A stretch of DNA of 64,000 nt from Bacteroidota bacterium (GTDB lineage Bacteria; Bacteroidota; Bacteroidia; Chitinophagales; Chitinophagaceae), in the NCBI GenBank assembly GCA_023424015.1, contig JAFAEM010000006.1, positions 62,001-126,000 of the forward strand, in the 5' to 3' direction. How positions within the stretch are numbered: the first letter of the stretch is position 1; each line of letters starts with the position of its first letter. A model generated the notes under the pieces. It saw nothing but the letters and a program-made list of their open reading frames with translations, did no database searches and was not told the DNA's origin. A program made the position numbers and the translations under genes. Shown here in pieces: positions 52,438 through 62,383 of this stretch.

Positions 52438-55050
52438 ATGAAATATTGCCTCGTCTTTATAGCTTTCGTCACCAGCTCGGTTCTGCAGGCGCAGGATCCT
52501 AAATCCTTCCCCATGTGGGATCATCGCCTGCCGGTGGAGCATAGGGTGAATGACCTCGTCAGTCGTCTCACACTTGAAGAAAAAGTAGCGCAGATGATGA
52601 ACCATGCACCCGCAATAGAAAAGCTGGGCATTCCGGCTTACGATTGGTGGAATGAAGTGCTTCATGGCGTGGCACGCACACCTTATCGTGTGACTGTTTT
52701 TCCGCAGGCGATCGGAATGGCTGCCACCTGGGATACCAGTTCACTTTTCACGATGGCTGATTATTCCGCCCTGGAAGGACGCGCTGTCTATTCAAAAGCG
52801 ATAGCGCAGGGGCGTGCGGGTGAGAGATACCTCGGTCTCACGTACTGGACACCCAATATCAATATCTTCCGCGACCCGCGCTGGGGTCGTGGTCAGGAGA
52901 CTTATGGCGAGGATCCTTTTCTTACCGCGAAACTTGGAGCCGCATTTGTTCGGGGTCTGCAGGGAGACGATCCAAAATACCTGAAAGCGGCTGCCTGCGC
53001 CAAACATTATGCGGTGCATAGTGGCCCTGAGCCCCTGCGTCATGTGTTCAATGCCGATGTTAGCGACTATGATCTTTGGGACACTTACCTCCCGGCATTT
53101 GAAGAATTGGTAACAAAAGCGAATGTCGCGGGTGTGATGTGCGCCTACAACGCGTATAAAAAACAACCCTGCTGTGGCAGCGATCTGCTCATGACGGATA
53201 TCCTTCGGAAGAAATGGAACTTCAACGGCTATGTCACTGCGGATTGCTGGGCCATCGATGATTTTTATAAAAACCATAAAACCCATCCCGATGCAGCAAG
53301 CGCAAGCGCAGACGCTGTGATGCATGGCACCGATTTGGATTGCGGCACCGCATCATTTCTTGCACTGGTTGATGCAGTGAAAAGAGGTTTGATCATGGAA
53401 GAACAGATCGATATCAGCATCAAGCGTCTATTCACTATCCGCTACCGCCTCGGTTTATTTGACCCGGTGAGTGAAGTAAAATACGCACAAACCCCACTGA
53501 CTGTCCTGGAAAGCGCCCCCCATAAAGCACATGCCTTGAAGATGGCGCAACAGAGTATTGTACTTCTAAAAAATGAGAGCAATACACTACCCCTGTCAAA
53601 AAAAATAAAGAAGATTGCGGTGATCGGCCCCAACGCCGATAACCGGATAGCCGTATTGGGTAACTACAATGGTGTGCCTTCTGAAATCGTCACTGTCCTG
53701 GATGGAATCAGGCAGAAACTGGGCAAGGATGTGGAAATTGTGTATGAAAAGGCGCTGAATTTCACCAATGACACCTTACTTGTTTACGATAAGATCTCCG
53801 AACAATATTCCATTGATGGCAGGAAAGGATTTAAAGCCGAATATTTCAATAATGTGAACCTGGAAGGCGATCCGATCATTGTTTCAGAAACCGAATTGGA
53901 TAAGTTATGGCAGGAAGGTGAGCAGGTAACCGGGAATATTCGTGCGAATAATTTTTCAGCTCGGTTTACTACGTACTACACGGCCGGTAAGGACGGTGAG
54001 ATCAGTTTCGAGATTGAAGCCGACGATGGCTATAAACTATTTATCGATGATAAAGAAGTACTCAACGCCTGGCAACGTAATCGCTGGGGTGCCCGCACCC
54101 ATCGCCTGGCGCTAAAAAAGGATCAACGATATAAGATCGTAGTCGAATACTGGCAGGGTGAAGGGAAAGGAAATATGAGTCTGAGGGCAGGCCATTTGGA
54201 ACGTTTTAACCTGGATGCATTGGTGGCCCGCATTAAAGATGCTGATGCCATCGTGTTTGTTGGTGGTATCAGTCCCCAACTGGAAGGTGAAGAAATGAGA
54301 GTCGATTATCCGGGCTTTAATGGTGGCGACAGAACAAGTATATTATTACCTCAGGTACAAACCGACGCGCTGAAAGCCCTCCAGGCAACAGGGCGGCCGG
54401 TTGTTTTTGTGATGATGACCGGCAGCGCTGTTGCTATCCCCTGGGAAGACCGGCATATCCCGGCAATCGTCAATGCATGGTATGCTGGTCAGAGTGCTGG
54501 CACCGCAGTTGCCGATGTATTGTTTGGCGATTATAATCCTGCCGGTCGGCTACCCGTTACATTTTATAAAGGCGATGCCGACCTCCCTGATTTTAATAAC
54601 TATGATATGGTCAACCGCACTTATCGTTATTTCAAGGGTGAGGCGCTTTATCCCTTTGGACATGGGCTTAGTTATACGAAGTTTCATTATGACAAGCTCT
54701 CGATACCATCTTCAATAAAGAAAGGACAGGACCTGGTGGTAAAGGCAAGCGTAACCAATACCGGCAAACTGGATGGTGAGGAAGTAATACAGCTTTATAT
54801 CTCGCACGATGGAGGAAAAATGTCAGTTCCACTCAGGACTTTAAAAGGTTTTTCACGAATTTCATTGAAGGCGGGGGAAACACGGCAAATCAGCTTTCGG
54901 TTGAGCCCGGCTGATCTTTCCCTGGTGAACGAAAAAGGTGAGTTATATCAAAAAACTGGCAGGATCACCATAAGTGTTGGGGGCGGACAACCAAATACAA
55001 AAAATAAGACCACGAGCAATAATATCAGTAAAACAATTCAGGTACAATAA
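52438..55050 (+). CDS. GH3 beta-xylosidase-type enzyme with inserted PA14 domain
   Basis: 870 residues with a Sec signal (MKYCLVFIAFVTSSVLQAQ). GH3 N-domain (20-380) with nucleophile Asp269 in GYVTADCWAI (normally SDCGAI type), GH3 C-domain split by a PA14 module (about 463-600, GFKAEYFNNVNLEGDP to KGNMSLRAGH), ending with a fibronectin-III-like domain (EEVIQLYIS, LSPADLSLVNE). The PA14 insertion shapes the active-site lid. Context indicates beta-xylosidase on xylo-oligosaccharides. Confidence 0.93.
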   Translation: MKYCLVFIAFVTSSVLQAQDPKSFPMWDHRLPVEHRVNDLVSRLTLEEKVAQMMNHAPAIEKLGIPAYDWWNEVLHGVARTPYRVTVFPQAIGMAATWDTSSLFTMADYSALEGRAVYSKAIAQGRAGERYLGLTYWTPNINIFRDPRWGRGQETYGEDPFLTAKLGAAFVRGLQGDDPKYLKAAACAKHYAVHSGPEPLRHVFNADVSDYDLWDTYLPAFEELVTKANVAGVMCAYNAYKKQPCCGSDLLMTDILRKKWNFNGYVTADCWAIDDFYKNHKTHPDAASASADAVMHGTDLDCGTASFLALVDAVKRGLIMEEQIDISIKRLFTIRYRLGLFDPVSEVKYAQTPLTVLESAPHKAHALKMAQQSIVLLKNESNTLPLSKKIKKIAVIGPNADNRIAVLGNYNGVPSEIVTVLDGIRQKLGKDVEIVYEKALNFTNDTLLVYDKISEQYSIDGRKGFKAEYFNNVNLEGDPIIVSETELDKLWQEGEQVTGNIRANNFSARFTTYYTAGKDGEISFEIEADDGYKLFIDDKEVLNAWQRNRWGARTHRLALKKDQRYKIVVEYWQGEGKGNMSLRAGHLERFNLDALVARIKDADAIVFVGGISPQLEGEEMRVDYPGFNGGDRTSILLPQVQTDALKALQATGRPVVFVMMTGSAVAIPWEDRHIPAIVNAWYAGQSAGTAVADVLFGDYNPAGRLPVTFYKGDADLPDFNNYDMVNRTYRYFKGEALYPFGHGLSYTKFHYDKLSIPSSIKKGQDLVVKASVTNTGKLDGEEVIQLYISHDGGKMSVPLRTLKGFSRISLKAGETRQISFRLSPADLSLVNEKGELYQKTGRITISVGGGQPNTKNKTTSNNISKTIQVQ

Positions 55051-55059
55051 ACACACAGT

Positions 55060-56598
55060 ATGAAATATGCACTTCTACTGCCTGCATTATTCACAGGCAT
55101 ATTTACCTTTTCGCAAAACCGCGTTGTCTTGCAAGCCAGTAATGGTAAAGACACCATTGATAAAAATATCTATGGACATTTTGCCGAACACCTGGGTCAT
55201 TGCATTTACGGCGGGCTTTATGTTGGCGATAGCAATACCACCATACCTAACAAAGACGGTGTGCGACTGGATGTGATCGATGCCTTGAAGAAATTAAAAG
55301 TTCCGGTTTTACGCTGGCCGGGAGGGTGCTTTGCCGACACTTACCATTGGCGCGATGGCGTTGGACCTAAAAAGGACAGGCCTTCGATGCTCAATGTATG
55401 GTGGGGGAATGTAAAAGAGGACAATAGTTTTGGCACGAACGAATTTCTGAATATGTGCGAGCTGCTTGGTGCAGAGCCTTACTTAAGTGGAAACGTCGGA
55501 AGCGGTACACCACAGGAACTTGCTGACTGGGTAAAATACACAACACACCCCAATGGAAGCAGCCCGATGACCGACCTGCGCGAAGCCAGTGGTCGCACAC
55601 AACCCTGGAAAGTAAAATTCTGGGGGCTTGGCAACGAAGCCTGGGGCTGCGGTGGTAATATGACAGCGGAATTCTACGCCAATATTTATCGCCAGTATGC
55701 GACATTTATGACTAACTGGAATAATAGCGACAAACTTTACCGGATAGCCTCGGGAGCATCTGATGACGATTACCACTGGACAGAAGTGCTGATGAAAGAC
55801 GTACCGCATAATATGTTCGACGCCCTCGGCCTTCACCATTATTCTGTGATCGACTGGAATAAGAAGAGCTCTGCTACCCAGTTTACCGAAGATGAATATT
55901 TCTCAACCATGAAAAAAGCCTTATTGATGGATGAGCTGATCACAAAACACAAGGCCATCATGGACAAATATGATCCCCAGAAGAAAAAAGCACTTGCAGT
56001 AGACGAATGGGGGGGATGGTACGATGTAGAGCCTGGCACAAATGGCGCATTCCTGTACCAGCAAAATACCATGCGTGATGCCATGATCGCAGGAACTACG
56101 CTTAATATCTTCAATAACCATTGCGACCGTGTAAAGATGGCCAACCTGGCCCAGATCGTGAATGTGTTGCAGGCAGTGATACTTACTAAAGAAGAAAAGA
56201 TCATTCTAACGCCAACCTACCACGTGATGGAAATGTACAACGTACACCACGATGCATTGATGTTGCCCGTGCAGGTAATAAGCAATAAATACAAGGTCGG
56301 CCAGGCTGCGCTGGATGCGATATCTGTTTCGGCATCGAAGGATAAGAATGGGAAAACACATATCTCTCTCGTAAATATCGACGCGAAACAATCACAAACC
56401 ATATCGATCGATTTCCAGGGTGCCACTTACAAATCTGTAGCGGGAAGAATCCTGCAGTCTTCAAAATTGCAGGATCACAACAGCTTTGAAAAACCAAATG
56501 TTATCGAACCCAAAGCCTTTTCCGGTGCAAGCCTGAAGGCCAGCTCACTAGAAATAAAGCTGCCTCCTTTTAGTGTCGTCGTCCTGGAACTGAAATAG
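55060..56598 (+). CDS. GH51 alpha-L-arabinofuranosidase
   Basis: 512 residues with a signal peptide (LLLPALFTGIFTFSQ). TIM-barrel catalytic domain with acid/base Glu193 in WGLGNEAWGCGGN and nucleophile Glu316 in LAVDEWGGWYD, plus IYGHFAEHLGHCIYGGL at the front and the C-terminal beta-sandwich. Cleaves alpha-arabinofuranosyl side chains of arabinoxylan or arabino-oligosaccharides. It is 9 bp after the GH3 stop. A signal peptide indicates periplasmic or surface location. Confidence 0.95.
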   Translation: MKYALLLPALFTGIFTFSQNRVVLQASNGKDTIDKNIYGHFAEHLGHCIYGGLYVGDSNTTIPNKDGVRLDVIDALKKLKVPVLRWPGGCFADTYHWRDGVGPKKDRPSMLNVWWGNVKEDNSFGTNEFLNMCELLGAEPYLSGNVGSGTPQELADWVKYTTHPNGSSPMTDLREASGRTQPWKVKFWGLGNEAWGCGGNMTAEFYANIYRQYATFMTNWNNSDKLYRIASGASDDDYHWTEVLMKDVPHNMFDALGLHHYSVIDWNKKSSATQFTEDEYFSTMKKALLMDELITKHKAIMDKYDPQKKKALAVDEWGGWYDVEPGTNGAFLYQQNTMRDAMIAGTTLNIFNNHCDRVKMANLAQIVNVLQAVILTKEEKIILTPTYHVMEMYNVHHDALMLPVQVISNKYKVGQAALDAISVSASKDKNGKTHISLVNIDAKQSQTISIDFQGATYKSVAGRILQSSKLQDHNSFEKPNVIEPKAFSGASLKASSLEIKLPPFSVVVLELK

Positions 56599-56608
56599 TG
56601 CAATTGTT

Positions 56609-57622
56609 ATGAATAAATTCACGGGAATATTTATTTTATTATCCTGTGCACTGTGTTGCCGTGCACAGGATATCTCTACTATTTCCCGGCCCGTGGGGGA
56701 CAAAACTATTTCGACAGTAAATATTGAAGCTGTAAAAAAAGATGGCGCTCTAATTTTCAAAGCAGGTGAAAAAAATCTATTGGCTTACCAGTTTGAACAG
56801 AAATATCCTCCATCCGGTGTTGATAGCAACTATAAAAGAAGCGGTTTTATCCATCCGGTCTGGACGCCAAACGGGCAGGTACTTACACGCATTCAACCTC
56901 CGGATCACTATCATCATTATGGCATCTGGAATCCCTGGACACATACATTATTTGAAAATGATACAGTAGATTTCTGGAATATAAAAGGCCGACAAGGAAC
57001 GGTTCGCTTCGCAAAATTTGGAAAACTGGAAACACGCGAAGGTTCCGGATCTTTTGAAACACTTCATGAGCACATCGTTTTCGAAAAAGATGGTTTGGAA
57101 AAAATTGCCTTGAATGAATGGCAAACCATAACTGTTACCGATCGCAGCGACAGGAAATACTATCTCATCGATATTGAGTCAAGGTTGGCCTGTGCTACAA
57201 AAAGTCCCTTTCGGATCCTGGCATATCGTTATGCCGGTCTGGGCTGGCGCGCAACTGAATACTGGGATAAACACAATTCCGAAATGCTGACTTCCGAAGG
57301 AAAAACAAGAGACAATACGGATGGAAGCAAGGCCAGGTGGTGCATCGTATATGGTGAATTACCAGGAAATGACGAGGGAGGCATATTGTTACTCTCTCAC
57401 CCATCCAATTACAATCATCCCGAACCCCTGCGAATCTGGGATAAGAACGCGAATGGTGGCAGAGGTGATGTGTTTGCAAATTTTGCACCGACCAGGGACA
57501 GGGACTGGTTATTGGAGCCTGGCAAAACATATACATTGAAATACAGGCTGGTTGTATTTAATGGGAAAATGGATGCTGAGGCTGCCGAAAAACATTGGAA
57601 AGCTTTTGCCTGGGATAAGTGA
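56609..57622 (+). CDS. DUF6807 (PmoA-family) secreted protein
   Basis: 337 residues with a signal peptide (MNKFTGIFILLSCALCCRAQ). Features of the DUF6807/PmoA family: SGFIHPVWTPNGQVLTRIQP, PDHYHHYGIWNPWT, FWNIKGRQGTVRF and RYAGLGWRATEYWD. The family is frequent next to polysaccharide genes in Bacteroidota; its chemistry is unknown to me. The conserved His cluster (DHYHHYG) suggests metal or substrate binding. It follows GH51 by 10 bp. Confidence 0.85.
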   Translation: MNKFTGIFILLSCALCCRAQDISTISRPVGDKTISTVNIEAVKKDGALIFKAGEKNLLAYQFEQKYPPSGVDSNYKRSGFIHPVWTPNGQVLTRIQPPDHYHHYGIWNPWTHTLFENDTVDFWNIKGRQGTVRFAKFGKLETREGSGSFETLHEHIVFEKDGLEKIALNEWQTITVTDRSDRKYYLIDIESRLACATKSPFRILAYRYAGLGWRATEYWDKHNSEMLTSEGKTRDNTDGSKARWCIVYGELPGNDEGGILLLSHPSNYNHPEPLRIWDKNANGGRGDVFANFAPTRDRDWLLEPGKTYTLKYRLVVFNGKMDAEAAEKHWKAFAWDK

Positions 57623-57684
57623 CAAAGCAATGCTAACTATATAGCCGTGAAGGCGGTAATAAAAGTTTATCGGTTAAACTCATT

Positions 57685-57728
57685 ACTTCCCTTCTTACCG
57701 TCCCGATAGCTATCGGGATCCCGGCAAC
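57685..57728. repeat. Dispersed element copy with 18-bp palindrome
   Basis: ACTTCCCTTCTTACCG followed by the perfect palindrome TCCCGATAGCTATCGGGA (57701-57718) and TCCCGGCAACT. The same element, with or without the palindrome, occurs at 29881-29906, 32981-33020 (reversed) and 33086-33117. It lies in the DUF6807-oxidoreductase gap. Confidence 0.75.
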
Positions 57729-57750
57729 TATCAAACCCAAAATCAAACCA

Positions 57751-59190
57751 ATGAACCCGCACAAACAAACGCGTCGTGATTTTTTAAGTACGACTTCAAA
57801 AACGGCATTGGCGACCTCTCTGGCCATCAATTTTCCTTCTATTGTGCCGGCCAGTGTTTTTGGTAAAAACGCGCCCAGCAACCGGATCAATGTTGGCGCG
57901 ATAGGCTGCGGTCGCATTTCAATCATACACGATATGACCTGTGTAGCCCGCTACCCCGGCGCACGCATCACGGCCGTTTGTGATCTCGATAAAAAAAGAG
58001 CCGATATCGCGCCTGAGTTTGTTCGATCCAACTATGAAAAGGCAGCACACCTGAATGGAGGACTCAAAGGCGACTGGGATATAAAAGTCTATTATGACTA
58101 TAAAGAAATGCTTGCCGATAAAGATATCGACGCGGTGCTCATCAGCCTGCCCGATCACCATCACGCCATCGTTAGCGTTCATGCCGTGAATGCTGGTAAA
58201 GATGTGTACCTGCAAAAGCCCGCCTCACTTACCATCGAAGAAGGCAGGATACTCGCAGACGCTGTAAAAAGAACAGGTAGAATATTACAAATGGGCAGCC
58301 AGCAAAGATCTGTTGATCCCTGGCCGCAGTTTAAAAGGGCTTGTGAGCTGGTGCGTAATGGTCGCATCGGTGAATTAAAAACTGTGGAAGTGGGATTACC
58401 CGGTGATCCGGGTGGCGGGAATAGAAAGGAAATGCCTGTCCCCGCCCATCTTGATTATGACGCATGGCTTGGCGCTACACCCGAAGTATATTATACTGAA
58501 GACAGGGTGCATTCCCTGGAAGTTTCACAACAAGGCATCCTTAGCAGACCCGGATGGCTGCGCTGTGAACAATTTGGCGCTGGTATGATCACCGGTTGGG
58601 GCGCGCATCACATCGACACGGCACACTGGGGAATGGGTATGGATATGTCGGGCCCGGTTGAGATTTGGGGGAAAGCACATTTCCCCAACGAAACACCCGG
58701 TTATGATGGCCTTTGGGATGTACACGGCATTTTTCGTACAGAAGCACTTTATGCGAATGGCGTTCACATGATCGTTTCGAATGAATTGCCCACCGGTGTA
58801 AAATTTATTGGTACCGAAGGCTGGATCTGGGTTACCCGTGGCAATTACAAAGTGACTGATAGCGATCCTTTACCAGATAAGGATGGTATAAAACCTATCG
58901 ATGCCAGCAATCCGAAGATCCTGCAATCCGTGATCGGGCCTAATGAGACCCATCTTTACAACAGTTCTGAGCAGCATGCCAACTGGCTCGACTGTATCAA
59001 AACAAGGCAGGAACCCTCCTCTCCTGCTGAGCTGGGACATCGATCCTGCAGCGCCTGTCTGCTTCACCAGATCGCCATGAAGCTCGAAAGAAGAATTTAC
59101 TGGGATCCCGTCAACGAAGTATTTAAAAACAATGACAGCGAAGCCACCGCCATGTTATCTAAGCCAAGGAGAAAGAAATACGATTTTTAA
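57751..59190 (+). CDS. Gfo/Idh/MocA-family oxidoreductase with Tat signal
   Basis: 479 residues. Twin-arginine signal (TRRDFLSTTSK), Rossmann fold (INVGAIGCGRIS), DAVLISLPDHHHA, the QKP motif (YLQKPASLT, in place of the usual EKP) and the C-terminal dehydrogenase domain (GWGAHHIDTAHWGMGMD). NAD(P) enzymes of this type, exported folded, often act on sugars; some belong to family GH109. The exact substrate is unknown. It stands 128 bp after the DUF6807 gene and 2 bp before the next oxidoreductase gene. Confidence 0.9.
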   Translation: MNPHKQTRRDFLSTTSKTALATSLAINFPSIVPASVFGKNAPSNRINVGAIGCGRISIIHDMTCVARYPGARITAVCDLDKKRADIAPEFVRSNYEKAAHLNGGLKGDWDIKVYYDYKEMLADKDIDAVLISLPDHHHAIVSVHAVNAGKDVYLQKPASLTIEEGRILADAVKRTGRILQMGSQQRSVDPWPQFKRACELVRNGRIGELKTVEVGLPGDPGGGNRKEMPVPAHLDYDAWLGATPEVYYTEDRVHSLEVSQQGILSRPGWLRCEQFGAGMITGWGAHHIDTAHWGMGMDMSGPVEIWGKAHFPNETPGYDGLWDVHGIFRTEALYANGVHMIVSNELPTGVKFIGTEGWIWVTRGNYKVTDSDPLPDKDGIKPIDASNPKILQSVIGPNETHLYNSSEQHANWLDCIKTRQEPSSPAELGHRSCSACLLHQIAMKLERRIYWDPVNEVFKNNDSEATAMLSKPRRKKYDF

Positions 59191-59192
59191 AG

Positions 59193-60608
59193 ATGACCAG
59201 TCAAAAACCAACGATAACCCGTTTTTTATTGCAGGCAATGGTAGCAACAAGCCTGGCCTGCAATCAAAAACCTGTCTCAACTGAAAAGGATGGTATGATT
59301 AAATTGATCACGCTCGATCCCGGACATTTTCATGCGGCACTGGTTCAAAAGAAAATGTACAACAATGTTGATAGTGTTGTACATATTTATGCCCCCGGTG
59401 GCCAGGACCTGCAATGGCATTTAGACAGGATCAATGAATATAATAAAAGAGAAATCTCTCCTACCCGCTGGAAACAGGAAGTGTATACCGGTCCCGACTT
59501 TTTTGAGAAGATGATCAAAGATGGAAATTCATTTCTAAGGAGTGAGGGACAAAATGTAGTGGTGCTGTCGGGCAATAATCAAAAAAAGGCCGACTATATA
59601 CTGGGATCGATACAAAAAGGTTTTCATGTATTTGCAGACAAACCCATGGTGATCGGCCAGGATGGGTTTGAAAAGCTAAAACTGGCTTTTGAAACGGCGA
59701 CACAAAATAACTTGCTGCTGTATGATATCATGACCGAACGTTTCGAGATCAGCACCATACTTCAAAAGGAATTATCCAGGTTGCCAGGAATATTCGGGAA
59801 ACTGGAAACGGGCACACCCGACAGTCCGGCCATTACAAAAGAAAGTGTCCACCATTTTTATAAGTATGTATCGGGGAATGTGCTAACCAGGCCCGCCTGG
59901 TTTATGGATGTGTCTCAACAGGGCGAAGGTATCGTGGATGTGATGACACACCTGGTAGACCTGGTGGAATGGGAGTGCTTTCCCGACCAGGTTATTGACT
60001 ACAAAAAAGATGTCGCGCTTTTGACTGCTAAACGATGGTACACGGAGATGTCACAGGATGAATTCAAAAATATTACCAGGCTGGACAGGATACCGAATTA
60101 CCTTCAAAAAAACATAACCGCTGATAACCGGATCCAGGTCTTTTGCAATGGTGAGATCATCTTCAACATCAAAGGTGTACATGCAAAGACTTCTGTGACC
60201 TGGAACTACAAGGCACCCGAAGGCACCGGTGATACCCATTATTCGATCATGCGGGGAACTAAAGCCAATCTCGTCATTCGGCAGGGTAAGGAAGAGAATT
60301 ATAAACCTGTTCTATACATTGAACCAGTGATAAAGAGTAAGGACTGGGAAGATTCTTTGCAACACAATTTCACATCACTGATCGCAAAATATCCCGGTCT
60401 GCAGCTTACACCGTCTGTCAATGGATGGAGACTGACGATACCTGATCAGCTTTCTGAGGGGCATGAAGCTCATTTTGCCCGCGTGATGGAAAATTTCCTG
60501 GGTTACCTGCAAAATAAAAATATGCCTGCCTGGGAAGTGCCGAATATGCTGACAAAATATTTTATCACTACCCAGGCGCTTGAACTGGCAAAGAAAAACG
60601 AAGAATGA
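59193..60608 (+). CDS. Gfo/Idh/MocA-related protein with putative oxidoreductase C-terminal domain
   Basis: 471 residues. Lipoprotein-like start with Cys23 (MVATSLACNQ). The Rossmann-type N-part is atypical: LITLDPGHFHAALVQ takes the place of the glycine-rich GxGxxG loop. Later GFHVFADKPMVIG (the DKP form of the EKP motif), VDVMTHLVDLVEW and a C-terminal domain of the 'Oxidoreduct_C' type. It is paired with the Tat oxidoreductase encoded upstream (2-bp gap) and overlaps the esterase gene by 4 bp (ATGA), so all three are probably made together. Whether it still binds NAD(P) is not clear. Confidence 0.87.
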   Translation: MTSQKPTITRFLLQAMVATSLACNQKPVSTEKDGMIKLITLDPGHFHAALVQKKMYNNVDSVVHIYAPGGQDLQWHLDRINEYNKREISPTRWKQEVYTGPDFFEKMIKDGNSFLRSEGQNVVVLSGNNQKKADYILGSIQKGFHVFADKPMVIGQDGFEKLKLAFETATQNNLLLYDIMTERFEISTILQKELSRLPGIFGKLETGTPDSPAITKESVHHFYKYVSGNVLTRPAWFMDVSQQGEGIVDVMTHLVDLVEWECFPDQVIDYKKDVALLTAKRWYTEMSQDEFKNITRLDRIPNYLQKNITADNRIQVFCNGEIIFNIKGVHAKTSVTWNYKAPEGTGDTHYSIMRGTKANLVIRQGKEENYKPVLYIEPVIKSKDWEDSLQHNFTSLIAKYPGLQLTPSVNGWRLTIPDQLSEGHEAHFARVMENFLGYLQNKNMPAWEVPNMLTKYFITTQALELAKKNEE

Positions 60609-62377
60609 AAAATATATTAACTATAACGCTTCTTTTCACTGCCTGCCGGCTTGCGGCGCAATATCCCAGTGTACAGATACCGGGTTCGGAAATAAGAGTA
60701 TTGAAATCCGGTATAGTAAAAGGACAGGAATACGAACTGCACATCCTGCTGCCGGGCGGCTATAAGAAAAGCGAAAAGAAATATCCAGTTGTTTACCTGA
60801 TGGATTCACAATGGGATTTTCCACTTGTAAAATCTTTGTATGGTCAGCACTACTATGATGGTTTCATTCCCGAACTGATCATTGTTGGTGTGACCTGGGG
60901 CGGTACCAATCCGAATCCCGATAGCCTGAGAGCCAGGGATTACACACCCAGCAAAGAACAACGACTACCGCAAAGTGGTGGAGCCGATCAATTCCTTTCC
61001 TTTATAAAGAATGAGCTTTTCCCCTTCATCGAAACTCAATACAGGGCACAGGAAAATAACAGGGGACTGATGGGTTGCTCCCTGGGTGGTTTGTTTACAC
61101 TTTATACCCTGTTTACCCAACCTGAACTATTTGACTATTATGCTGCAGCGAGTCCTGCTGTGGGATGGGATAATGGTATTTTATACCAGTTCGAAAAAAT
61201 ATTTGCCCAAAAGAAAACAAATAGATCGAAGCGGGTTTTCATGACCATAGGTGATGTGGAAAGAAGCCGGCCATTTTATGAAAAGTTTGTGGACCAAATG
61301 AAAAAGGGAAAATATCCCTTTGTATCCAGGGTGCTTGTAAATACGGGACATTCAGGTACCAAGAACGAAACCTATGGCCGCGGACTTCAATACTTTTTTG
61401 AAAGACCAAAACTGCATCCCGGCGATGCTGTTCTGCAAAAATATTGTGGGACCTATACAGCCAGGAATGGCAATACCGTCGAAATAATAAAAGAGAACAA
61501 CCAGCTCACGCTTTATTTATCTAAAAGCAATAAGTACCTGCTGTATGCTGCCAGCGACACCAGCTTTTATACAGACTCTGAATTCCTGAATATCCAGTTC
61601 GATAATGAAAATGGTAAAACACGAGGATTCCAACTTAACCAGTATGGACAGTCGCAATACCTTCAGAAATCCGACTCCCTTACCGGAAAGGTTTATAAAT
61701 GGAATGACATAAATGGTTCAGGGGATTTTGTTTCCAAAACCGTCCTGGATGGAGGCACTACATCACTTTCCAGGTTCAGGGTGATGGTGGAAACAATCGG
61801 CATTAATAGTAAAAACAGGCGGCAACAGGTAGCACGGGATGAGGAAGAATTGATCATCATTAAAGATGGAGAAGCAAAAATAAGCCTTCGCAATTCGACT
61901 AAGTCTGTCGGAAGGGGCAGCGTTGCTTTCATTATGGCAGGTGACAAATATGAGATCACTAATTCGGGTAAAGGAAATACTGTATACTATCGTTTTAGTT
62001 ACAAGGGAAAAATTTCCGATCCGGACAGGGCCCTAAAGCAAGGCGGCTCCTTTATCATCGACTGGAATGCTCTCGACACCTCGGGTACCGGTAAAGGGTA
62101 CCGCCGCAATTTTTTTGACAGGGCCAGTTCGCAATTACGACAGTTTGAGATGCACACGACTGCCCTGAACGCTGGCGCTGTAAGTCATGCGCCGCATACC
62201 CATGTGCAGGAAGAAATCGTATTGATATTACGGGGAGATGTAACCATGCATATTGACGGTGCGCTGATTCCTGCTTTACCTGGTGATGTGGTGTTCCTCC
62301 CCTCGGGAGTTCCGCATGCACTGAATAATACGGGTGCGGACCAGTGTGAGTATTTTGCTTTTCAATGGAGAAATTAA
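60605..62377 (+). CDS. Esterase-bicupin fusion protein
   Basis: 590 residues with a signal peptide (LTITLLFTACRLAAQ). Part 1 (about 25-270) is an esterase-D/feruloyl-esterase-type alpha/beta hydrolase with nucleophile Ser159 in LMGCSLGG and His249 in NTGHSGT. Part 2 (about 272-365) is a DUF3471-like beta domain (YCGTYTARNGNTVEI). Part 3 (about 385-590) is a two-cupin domain; the second cupin has metal ligands His531, His533, Glu537, His571 (HAPHTHVQEEIVL, GVPHALN), the first lacks them. An acyl- or feruloyl-xylan esterase role is likely from context. The cupin's role is unknown. It overlaps the upstream gene by 4 bp. Confidence 0.88.
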   Translation: MKNILTITLLFTACRLAAQYPSVQIPGSEIRVLKSGIVKGQEYELHILLPGGYKKSEKKYPVVYLMDSQWDFPLVKSLYGQHYYDGFIPELIIVGVTWGGTNPNPDSLRARDYTPSKEQRLPQSGGADQFLSFIKNELFPFIETQYRAQENNRGLMGCSLGGLFTLYTLFTQPELFDYYAAASPAVGWDNGILYQFEKIFAQKKTNRSKRVFMTIGDVERSRPFYEKFVDQMKKGKYPFVSRVLVNTGHSGTKNETYGRGLQYFFERPKLHPGDAVLQKYCGTYTARNGNTVEIIKENNQLTLYLSKSNKYLLYAASDTSFYTDSEFLNIQFDNENGKTRGFQLNQYGQSQYLQKSDSLTGKVYKWNDINGSGDFVSKTVLDGGTTSLSRFRVMVETIGINSKNRRQQVARDEEELIIIKDGEAKISLRNSTKSVGRGSVAFIMAGDKYEITNSGKGNTVYYRFSYKGKISDPDRALKQGGSFIIDWNALDTSGTGKGYRRNFFDRASSQLRQFEMHTTALNAGAVSHAPHTHVQEEIVLILRGDVTMHIDGALIPALPGDVVFLPSGVPHALNNTGADQCEYFAFQWRN

Positions 62378-62383
62378 ACGGGT

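Noticed and set aside
52792..53325. A 177-codon open frame antisense to the GH3 gene
   Set aside because: Shadow of the GH3 coding frame, with no domain features.
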